This document shows, in pieces, positions 58,265 to 64,000 of a stretch of DNA of 64,000 bases. The stretch comes from Sphingomonas chungangi (GTDB lineage Bacteria; Pseudomonadota; Alphaproteobacteria; Sphingomonadales; Sphingomonadaceae), in the NCBI RefSeq assembly GCF_013778325.1, contig NZ_JACEIB010000003.1, forward strand, positions 558,001 to 622,000. Direction: 5' to 3'. A program made the translations under genes and the position numbers. Position 1 is the stretch's first letter, and every line of letters begins with the position of its first letter. The notes under the pieces were generated by a model that was given only the letters and a program-made list of their open reading frames with translations, did no database searches and was not told the DNA's origin.

Positions 58265-59140
58265 ATGCGCCGATATGCTCTCCTACCGCTTTTCGCCCTC
58301 CTTGCCGCGGCGGCGCCGCCCGTCGCGAAATCTCCGGGCGAGATCGTTGCCGCCGCACCGGCGAGCGCGTGGCGCGCGGTCGATCCCGACAATCTTCTGC
58401 TGATGGATCTCGGCAATGATGGTCATGTCGCGATAGAGCTGACGCCGGCCTTCGCGCCCGCGCATGTCGCCAATATCCGCGCGCTGGTGCGCGGCCACTG
58501 GTTTGACGGCAATGCGATCGTGCGCGTGCAGGACAATTATGTCGTCCAGTGGGGCGGAGCGGATGAGAAGAAGCCGCTGCCCGTAGGCGTCGCCGCGCAT
58601 CTGCCCGCCGAATATGAACGGCCGCGCACTGGGCTCGCCATCCGCGCGCTGGGATCGCGAGATGTCTATGCACCGGAGGTCGGCCATGCCGACGGCTGGC
58701 CGGTGGCGAGCGATGGCAAGAGCGCGTGGCTGCCGCATTGCTACGGCATGGTCGGCGTGGGGCGCGACATGCCGCCCGATACCGGTACCGGGGCCGAGCT
58801 CTACACCGTGATCGGGCAGGCACCACGCCATCTCGATCGCAACATCACGGTGGTCGGCCGGATCGTCGACGGGATCGAGGCAATGACCGCGTTGCCGCGC
58901 GGGACGGGCGATCTCGGCTTCTACTCCGACCCCACCCAACGGCTGGCGATCACGCGGGCGCGGATCGCGTCGGATGTGCCGGAGGCGGAGCGGCCCCGCT
59001 ATCAGGTGATGCGCAGCGACGCGCCAGCTTTTGCGGCGTATGTGGATGCACGGGCGAACCGGCGCGATGCGTTCTTCGTGCGGCCGGCGGGCGCGGTCGA
59101 CATCTGCAACGCTCCGGTGCCGACCCGCCGCGCGCCCTGA
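58265..59140 (+). CDS. Periplasmic cyclophilin-type peptidyl-prolyl isomerase
   Basis: A 291-residue protein with a signal peptide ([18 protein letters not shown]). The cyclophilin fold is shown by [28 protein letters not shown], where cyclophilins have the ELxxxxAPxxVxNF strand and helix, then VVQWGGAD and, later, GMVGVGRD. An insertion is present compared with the minimal fold. The catalytic Arg is probably R82 or R89 in the NAIVRVQDN region. It assists folding of exported proteins, a general function in a TonB-receptor-rich cell. GGCAGG precedes the ATG. It lies beside the tRNA-Ser(GGA) gene and appears to be conserved chromosomal backbone. Confidence 0.88.
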   Translation: MRRYALLPLFALLAAAAPPVAKSPGEIVAAAPASAWRAVDPDNLLLMDLGNDGHVAIELTPAFAPAHVANIRALVRGHWFDGNAIVRVQDNYVVQWGGADEKKPLPVGVAAHLPAEYERPRTGLAIRALGSRDVYAPEVGHADGWPVASDGKSAWLPHCYGMVGVGRDMPPDTGTGAELYTVIGQAPRHLDRNITVVGRIVDGIEAMTALPRGTGDLGFYSDPTQRLAITRARIASDVPEAERPRYQVMRSDAPAFAAYVDARANRRDAFFVRPAGAVDICNAPVPTRRAP

Positions 59141-59157
59141 CGGCGCGGGCGCCGCGA

Positions 59158-59679
59158 TCAGTGGTGGTGGCCGCCGCTCGGCGGATGGAAGCCGCCGAAC
59201 GCTCCACCGAAATGACCGCTCGGCGCGTGAGTAGGGGCACCACCCGGCGCGCCGTGCGGTCCGCCCGGATTGCCGCCATGCCATCCGCCGGACTGGCCAC
59301 CCGGATTCCCCCCATGCCAGCCGCCCTGGCCGTTGCCGGGATTGCCCTGGCCCACATGCCCAGGGCCGCCATGCCAGCCGCCGCCCGGATGCCCGTGCCA
59401 GCCATGGCCGTCCGGGCCATCCCAGTGATGACGGTGGCCGCCGCGATCGTAGATGAAGAAGCCCGTGCCCGGATAATAAGAGTCGCCGTACCAGCCGTAG
59501 CCCGGCCAGTCGTAGTCGCCGTACCCGCCATCATAATATGGCGAGCCGTAATAGCCGCCGCCCGCATAGGCGCCGCCGCCATAGCCGTAGCCGTCATCCA
59601 CGCAGCCGCCGAGCGCCAGCGCACCGGCCAGAGCGAGCCCGGCCACACCGGCCCGGCGCCATTTCGAGACCCTGTCCAT
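59158..59679 (-). CDS. Gly/Tyr/His-rich lipoprotein
   Basis: A 173-residue protein with a lipoprotein signal: a hydrophobic stretch ending LALGGC, with Cys as the lipidated residue. Mature sequence is low-complexity: first Gly/Tyr-rich (GYGYGGGAYAGGGYYG), then Gly/His/Trp-rich (GGWHGGNPGG, repeated twice), ending SGGHHH. GGGAGA lies ahead of the ATG at 59679; a longer frame to 59730 is unsupported. The His/Trp-Gly repeats may bind metals or the cell wall, but nothing is proven. Its stop lies 18 bases from the stop of the convergent cyclophilin gene. Confidence 0.75.
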   Translation of the reverse strand: MDRVSKWRRAGVAGLALAGALALGGCVDDGYGYGGGAYAGGGYYGSPYYDGGYGDYDWPGYGWYGDSYYPGTGFFIYDRGGHRHHWDGPDGHGWHGHPGGGWHGGPGHVGQGNPGNGQGGWHGGNPGGQSGGWHGGNPGGPHGAPGGAPTHAPSGHFGGAFGGFHPPSGGHHH

Positions 59680-59775
59680 CGTCCATCTCCCGGGCGGCCG
59701 GGACCCTCCGGCCGCCACTTGAGATGTCATTCTATCTCATGGGGTTGAACCGACGCTGAACCCGTTTCGTCGCGT

Positions 59776-59796
59776 GCCGTGCCGGGATGGCACGGC
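59776..59796 (-). terminator. Hairpin after eipA
   Basis: GCCGTGCC and GGCACGGC form a perfect eight-pair stem with a five-base loop, directly downstream of the minus-strand eipA stop at 59800. No T-run follows, so it may act with Rho or only stabilise the transcript end. Confidence 0.45.
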
Positions 59797-59799
59797 GGC

Positions 59800-60561
59800 T
59801 CAGAACGGCATCAGCTTCGATTGCGGCGTGAATTTCATGTAGCCGACGTTCGCGCCCAGCCGCCAGCCGACGCCGAGCCGGATCGGGATCAGTACGACGT
59901 CGCCGCGCCGCAGATAGCTCGCGGTGAAGCCGCCGATAAAATAGGCGGTGCCCTCCGCCGCGGGGAAGCGGTGGTACAGGTCCTGGCTGTCGTAGAGATT
60001 GTAAACGAGGATGAATTCCTTCGAGGCATTGCCGCCGATGTCGAAGCCCAGCGATGGCCCCGTCCAGTAGACCGACCGGTCGCCCTCCACCTTGTGGTGC
60101 AGCACGCCGGAGCCGTATTTCAGGCCGACCGCGAACGCGCCGCTCGCCTCGCGGCCGGAAATATAGGCGGTCGGGCGGCCCTGGTCCTTCAGGATGCGCT
60201 CGATCATCTTGGCGAGGCCCTCGGCGCCGCGCCCGAACACGCCCTCGGCGGCATCGAGCACGTCATGTTGCTCGTAGGTCTGGCTGTCCGGCGCGCGCGA
60301 CGCGTTGGTCGCGGGCGGTGCATATTGATCCTGCCCGGACGGCGGCGACTGGGGCGGCTGGGGCGTGCCGTAGCCACTCTCGGGCGGAGGCTGGGTGCCG
60401 CTCGTTTCGGGCTGGCCGCTGCCTGCGGGCGCGAGATCGCTGTGCGCCTGGGGAGAGGAGGGGTCGACGGTGCCGATCTGCGCGGAAACGGGCGCAGCGG
60501 CGAGCGCCAGAAGCGATGCGACGGTGAACGGCGCCGCGATCCGGCGTGCGGTGGTGATCAT
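59800..60561 (-). CDS. eipA: EipA-type envelope integrity protein (DUF1134)
   Basis: A 253-residue protein with a signal peptide (cleaved near PVSAQ), a Pro/Gln-rich linker, and a C-terminal DUF1134 beta-barrel-like domain with the recognisable run GVLHHKVEG, VYWTGPSLGFDIGGNASK and GVGWRLGANVGYMKF. In Brucella and Caulobacter EipA is periplasmic and needed for envelope integrity. The ATG at 60561 follows GGGGGAGCAGAG at a slightly long distance; an upstream start at 60594 is possible. A 12-base palindrome CCGACATGTCGG lies at 60579-60590. The gene marks conserved alphaproteobacterial backbone next to the tRNA-Ser(GCU) integration site. Confidence 0.9.
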   Translation of the reverse strand: MITTARRIAAPFTVASLLALAAAPVSAQIGTVDPSSPQAHSDLAPAGSGQPETSGTQPPPESGYGTPQPPQSPPSGQDQYAPPATNASRAPDSQTYEQHDVLDAAEGVFGRGAEGLAKMIERILKDQGRPTAYISGREASGAFAVGLKYGSGVLHHKVEGDRSVYWTGPSLGFDIGGNASKEFILVYNLYDSQDLYHRFPAAEGTAYFIGGFTASYLRRGDVVLIPIRLGVGWRLGANVGYMKFTPQSKLMPF

Positions 60562-60736
60562 GGAAATACTCTGCTCCCCCGACATGTCGGTCACTGGTTA
60601 ACCGCGAAGCGCCTTGCCGCGCAATGAACGCGCCGGGGCGTTCCCGCAACACGACTCAACGGAGGCACGCTTCGGCGCGTCACAGGCGGTTGTGCACGCG
60701 AAAAACGCTCGCTATAGCGCGCGCACGCCGCAGCTC

Positions 60737-60826
60737 GGAGACGTGGGTGAGTGGCTGAAACCAACGCTTTGCTAAAGCGTCGTACGGGAAACCGTACCGA
60801 GGGTTCGAATCCCTCCGTCTCCGCCA
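60737..60826 (+). tRNA. tRNA-Ser (anticodon GCU)
   Basis: The sequence folds as a class II tRNA: acceptor GGAGACG pairs with CGTCTCC before G-CCA (CCA at 60824-60826). The anticodon loop TTGCTAA carries GCT at 60771-60773. A long variable arm and the T-loop GGTTCGAATCC are present. It decodes AGC/AGU. Its 3' end is the likely attachment site of the integrative element that follows. Confidence 0.95.
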
Positions 60827-61168
60827 GACCTCAAGCTCAGATAACCCCACCAGGGGTCAAAACCCCCAGATTTCCTCGGCTTTGGCGCAGCCGGTTGGGT
60901 CACCGATAGTCATCGGAGGTCGTGTAATGTCAGCGCGTGGGGGGTATGCCTGGGGGTATTGCTTCGGCGTTTGGGGGTATCGTCGAACCGGCGCGCCTGA
61001 CGGGTCTGACAGCACTGGAATGCCGCCGTCGGCATCACCCGTCGCCTTTATTTTCGCCACCGATAGTCATGTGATGTCAAAGAGATAATGCCCGATTGAA
61101 TTCGGCGCATTGGAGAGTCAGCTGGTCTGAAGCCCGCAGAATAAGGGCTTGGAGGAAAGACCGGCAAG
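60827..61168. other. Element end with direct repeats, likely integrase binding region
   Basis: This 342-base gap without genes lies between the tRNA and the integrase gene. It holds GGGGGTAT three times (60940-60947, 60952-60959, 60973-60980) and CACCGATAGTCAT twice (60901-60913 and 61058-61070), each followed by GTRATGTCA within 10 or 0 bases. Short repeats of this kind beside an attachment site are typical integrase arm-type or excisionase sites. The integrase promoter should also lie here. Confidence 0.55.
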
Positions 61169-62464
61169 ATGTTGAACGACGCGCAGTGCAAAGCGGCCAA
61201 GGCGACGGGCGAGGCCTATAAGTTGAGCGATGCCCATGGGCTTAGCCTCAACGTGTCGAAGACCGGGCATAAATCGTGGCGCCACAAATATCGGTACGGC
61301 GGCAAGGAGAAGCTCCGTACCCTCGGCACCTTTCCCGAGGTCACGCTGAAGCAGGCGCGCGAGATCTGCAAGGCCGACAAGCAGTTGCTCAAGGAGGGCA
61401 AGGATCCCATTATCGAGGCCAAGCGCGCCGTCCTCGCCCATCGGCTCGCGGCTGCGGACACGTTCGAGGTTCTCGCGCGCGAATGGTATGCTAAGGAGCA
61501 GCCGCGTTGGAAGGCCGTTCACGCTAGGGATGTCATAGAGAGCCTCGAACGGGACATCTTCGACGACCTAGGCTCGCTGCCGGTCATGAGCATCGATTCG
61601 ACGCTCGTTCTCGCTACGTTGCAGAAGGTCGAAGCGCGTGGCGCCATCGAGACCGCGCATCGCCTGCGCCAGCGCATCTCGTCGATCTTCGCCTATGGCA
61701 TCGCCAAGGGGCGTGCGATCGCCGATCCGGCCGCACATTTGGTCAAGGTACTCAAGGCCACACCGCCGTCGCGGCGCTGGCCAGCAGCCAAGACGATCGG
61801 CAAGGCGCGTGAGGTACTGGCGATAACGGATGAGGCCGAGGTCACACCCGTGGTCAAACTCGGCTCGCGCTTCCTGGCGCTGACATCGCAGAGACCGGGA
61901 ACGATCAGATGGATGCGCTGGGACGAGATCGAGGATTTCGATCCCGAGGGCGTCCGTCCGAACGACGGGGCGATCTGGACGGTGCCCGCGCACAAGATGA
62001 AGCAAGAGATCGGCATGCGCGAAGACGAGGACTTCGACCATCCGGTGCCATTATCCGGTGCTGCGGTCGATGTGCTTTGCCAGGCTTGGCTGTTCAGCGA
62101 GGGAAGCGAATATGTCTTTCCCGGCCAGCACAGCATCCTCAAACCGATGAGCGAGAATGCCCTCTCCTACCTCTATCTCCGCGAGGGACTTCGCAAGCGC
62201 CATGTCCCGCACGGCTGGCGGTCGAGCTTCTCGACGATCATGAACGAGTGGGTGATCGAAAATGGCGGGCCACGCGATCCGCTAATCATCGATCTGATGC
62301 TAGCCCACGTTCCGACCGGTATCTCGACCAGTGAATTGCGCTACATGCGCGCCGCATTCATCGAGCGGCGTCGCAAGCTCGCGACAATCTGGGCGGAGAT
62401 GCTGCTCCAAGGCGCGTGTCCGGTCGAGATTCTGGCGCAAGGTCGCCGTCGGCGCAGCACCTAG
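61169..62464 (+). CDS. Tyrosine recombinase, P4-type integrase
   Basis: A 431-residue integrase. The N-terminal arm-binding DUF4102 domain (about 1-90) shows GLSLNVSKTGHKSWRHKYRY and LGTFPEVTLKQAR. The catalytic domain has the first Arg in TSQRPGTIRWMRW, the HxxR box in HGWRSSFST, the His of LMLAHVPTG and the Tyr nucleophile in LRYMRAAFIERRR. GGAGG lies upstream of the ATG. The family integrates into tRNA 3' ends, here tRNA-Ser(GCU). All catalytic residues appear present, so the element may still be mobile. Its stop shares CTAG with the convergent AlpA-like gene. Confidence 0.95.
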   Translation: MLNDAQCKAAKATGEAYKLSDAHGLSLNVSKTGHKSWRHKYRYGGKEKLRTLGTFPEVTLKQAREICKADKQLLKEGKDPIIEAKRAVLAHRLAAADTFEVLAREWYAKEQPRWKAVHARDVIESLERDIFDDLGSLPVMSIDSTLVLATLQKVEARGAIETAHRLRQRISSIFAYGIAKGRAIADPAAHLVKVLKATPPSRRWPAAKTIGKAREVLAITDEAEVTPVVKLGSRFLALTSQRPGTIRWMRWDEIEDFDPEGVRPNDGAIWTVPAHKMKQEIGMREDEDFDHPVPLSGAAVDVLCQAWLFSEGSEYVFPGQHSILKPMSENALSYLYLREGLRKRHVPHGWRSSFSTIMNEWVIENGGPRDPLIIDLMLAHVPTGISTSELRYMRAAFIERRRKLATIWAEMLLQGACPVEILAQGRRRRST

Positions 62465-62655
62465 CTACGCGGGCGGCAGCAGCTCGCGAAATAGGCTTCG
62501 ACCTCGCTGCGGAGCCAGCGCTTGCGCTTGACGAAGTAATAGGGGTCGGGGAATCCCGGCAGCTCGGCATCCCGCTTCGCGCTGGAGTAGCTGCTGCCAG
62601 TCATGGCGGCGATCTGCTTGATGGTGACATAAACAGGCTGTCGATTGTCGGTCAT
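62461..62655 (-). CDS. AlpA-family regulator / excisionase-like protein
   Basis: A 64-residue protein with an AlpA/MerR-like HTH: YVTIKQIAAMTGSSYSSAKRD, followed by FPDPYYFVKRKRWLRSEVEAYF, the wing and helix of this family. Such proteins switch on integrase expression or act as excisionase. AGGAGG precedes the ATG at 62655; an ATG at 62730 in the same frame is unlikely. It is convergent with the integrase gene. Confidence 0.85.
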   Translation of the reverse strand: MTDNRQPVYVTIKQIAAMTGSSYSSAKRDAELPGFPDPYYFVKRKRWLRSEVEAYFASCCRPRS

Positions 62656-62746
62656 GAAGGTCCTCCTGGGTTCGAGGACGTCCATATCTTTCATCGCGGC
62701 GGGACCGTGGACCGGGAGAAATGATTCCAACTTGCGGTCATGCGGA

Positions 62747-63595
62747 TTAGAGGTTTTTCAACACCGTCCGGATCACATCGACCGAGGGAGGCTGGATCGC
62801 GTATCGATCGAGCAGCACGAGATCCTGGCTCGCGATTTCATCGAAGACATGGGTTACGAACCGAACGAAAGGTGCGGGCTTTTTGTCGTTATTCGGGGCC
62901 TTTGGGACTCTGCCCGTCACGTGCCGGTAGATGTCGGCGAGATCGCGGATAAAGGCTTGGCGGTCGCGGTTCGGTCGGTTGCCGGACTGCATCCCCCGAT
63001 TGCGAGCGCCGCCCGGCTGGTCGCGGAAGACGCACTTGCGGTACTCGGCGATAATCGCAGTCGCTTCGTTGTAGACGGCTACGCAGTCGGTCAGCCCGTG
63101 TGTCGCCCGGTTTCCCGAAAACGGATTGTTGATACGCCTCGGCAGAAGCGCGGAAATGTAGGCAGCCTCATGCCCGGCGACATGAAAGCGGCCGTGCAAC
63201 GCGAATGCGAGGCGGCTCAGCGCGTTCTCGCGGACAAGCTCGGGCGTACCCGTCTCGCCTTCGTGCCTGACGAATTGGTCCGCGAGGGTGTCGGCCGCGA
63301 TCGCCATCTCGCGAGCGGCGTCGCGAATGCGGCGAATGCACGCGAGGAAGGCTGTTTGCTCGGGCTTGTCGGGTGCGTTCTCGACGGTGAGCAGATAGGC
63401 CAGACAGCAGCGCGCGAGATCGAGATGGGCGCCGCGGCGAATGCGCTCGATCGTTTCGGGCGGCAATGGCGTGCCCGGGGGCATAGCCTGCTTGAACGAC
63501 CCAAGTGCGAAGTGCCGATCAAACACGACTTCGGCGGCGTCACCATCGACCGTGACTTTGCGCTGATCGTATTCGGTCGCCCCACTTATCGTCAT
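62747..63595 (-). CDS. Element-encoded protein of unknown function
   Basis: About 282 residues from the ATG at 63595 (AGAGG seven bases ahead); an ATG at 63616 would add seven residues. The sequence is helical and polar, with no signal peptide or membrane segment. Features include FALGSFKQAMPPGTPLPP near the N-terminus, LHGRFHVAGHEAAYISAL in the middle and DRQAFIRDLADIYRHVTGRVP near the C-terminus. No motif lets me assign a function. It lies 91 bases upstream of the AlpA-like gene on the same strand, consistent with an element accessory or replication-linked role. Confidence 0.7.
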   Translation of the reverse strand: MTISGATEYDQRKVTVDGDAAEVVFDRHFALGSFKQAMPPGTPLPPETIERIRRGAHLDLARCCLAYLLTVENAPDKPEQTAFLACIRRIRDAAREMAIAADTLADQFVRHEGETGTPELVRENALSRLAFALHGRFHVAGHEAAYISALLPRRINNPFSGNRATHGLTDCVAVYNEATAIIAEYRKCVFRDQPGGARNRGMQSGNRPNRDRQAFIRDLADIYRHVTGRVPKAPNNDKKPAPFVRFVTHVFDEIASQDLVLLDRYAIQPPSVDVIRTVLKNL

Positions 63596-63668
63596 TCGAT
63601 GACCTCTTACCCTCATCTGTCCGTCACGCGTTCATTCTGCCTTCGGTTGGTAAAAATCCGACTGAAGC

Positions 63669-63944
63669 TCAGCGCGATTGCCAGCTTGCGCAAGCTGCTC
63701 GATAGGCCTTGGCAGCGGTAAGCAACTCCGAGTCCGAGAGGCCATTGGCCAGCAAAGCGTGGTGCGCATCGTGCAACTTACCATTGCAAAGGATGCGCTC
63801 GTCGGTCGCATCGCTCGACCGACGGGTAGAATACATCAACCTCGGCACGGGAGGCGACCCACCATCGAGTGCGGCAAGGCTGGCTGGGTCGATGATGGAC
63901 ACGGCGGCGAGTTGGCGTGCGAAAGCATGGACCCGTGTCGCCAT
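63669..63944 (-). CDS. Small element-encoded protein of unknown function
   Basis: A 91-residue ORF from an ATG at 63944. The C-terminal half (LHDAHHALLANGLSDSELLTAAKAYRAAC) is a plausible pair of helices. It ends 73 bases before the start of the 282-residue gene in the same orientation, which suggests an operon. No family is recognised and the start is not fixed, as the ribosome site is weak. Confidence 0.5.
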   Translation of the reverse strand: MATRVHAFARQLAAVSIIDPASLAALDGGSPPVPRLMYSTRRSSDATDERILCNGKLHDAHHALLANGLSDSELLTAAKAYRAACASWQSR

Positions 63945-64000
63945 CAGGGCCGTCGCCAGCCGATAGCCTGGCAGAGGATTTGCGATGACAGCGCTGAGTC

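Larger units (their letters stand above)
60827..64000. mobile_element. Left end of an integrative element in tRNA-Ser(GCU), truncated by the window
   Basis: A P4-type integrase gene starts 343 bases after the tRNA 3' end and is followed by an AlpA-like gene and genes of unknown function, the usual order of tRNA-associated islands. The left attachment core is expected in the tRNA 3' end (about 60800-60826). The matching right copy was not found before 64000, so the element is at least 3.2 kb and probably much longer. Confidence 0.75.

Noticed and set aside
59141-59154. CGGCGC/GCGCCG hairpin between cyclophilin and lipoprotein genes
   Set aside because: Only a two-base loop is possible for the full stem and there is no T-run; it may be a chance GC-rich palindrome.

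Overview
The window looks like chromosomal DNA from a sphingomonad-type alphaproteobacterium (Sphingomonas or a relative). The evidence is its high GC content, four TonB-dependent receptors beside catabolic genes, an EipA (DUF1134) envelope protein typical of Alphaproteobacteria, and CCA-encoding serine tRNAs. I assign the group from gene content only; no 16S rRNA is present.

From 1 to about 43.3 kb is a dense catabolic region for CoA-activated, probably alicyclic, terpenoid or steroid-like compounds. It holds two Rieske oxygenase alpha subunits, two bacterial P450s, one [2Fe-2S] ferredoxin, two stand-alone molybdopterin oxidoreductases, a GMC oxidoreductase, an acyl-CoA ligase, six acyl-CoA dehydrogenases (ACADs), four crotonase-fold proteins (one fused in a FadB-like protein), four APH-fold phosphotransferases, three TonB receptors and two TetR regulators. 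Two themes stand out. First, three of the four APH kinases sit next to an ACAD of the same subtype, the arrangement of LvaA/LvaC and of the human ACAD10/ACAD11 fusions, which handle 4-hydroxyacyl-CoAs. Second, a Rieske + APH + ACAD + molybdoenzyme + TetR set occurs twice (0.2-6.7 kb and 18.7-25.9 kb). AT-rich, partly palindromic sites recur in the intergenic gaps.

From 43.5 to 54.5 kb the catabolic character ends. A pair of tiny overlapping ORFs is followed on the minus strand by an unrecognised 980-residue protein coupled to a ~165-residue partner, an aldo/keto reductase, and then a tight three-gene operon: a membrane-anchored alanine-rich decapeptide-repeat protein, a secreted HExxH protein apparently fused to a propeller and an outer-membrane barrel, and a PrsW-type membrane protease. 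This operon is my best candidate for an undescribed envelope system.

From 54.9 to 60.8 kb lie a fourth TonB receptor with a divergent TetR regulator, tRNA-Ser(GGA), a periplasmic cyclophilin, a Gly/His-rich lipoprotein, EipA and tRNA-Ser(GCU). At the 3' end of tRNA-Ser(GCU) an integrative element begins (tyrosine integrase, AlpA-like regulator, two unknown genes) and runs off the window; its far end is not visible.
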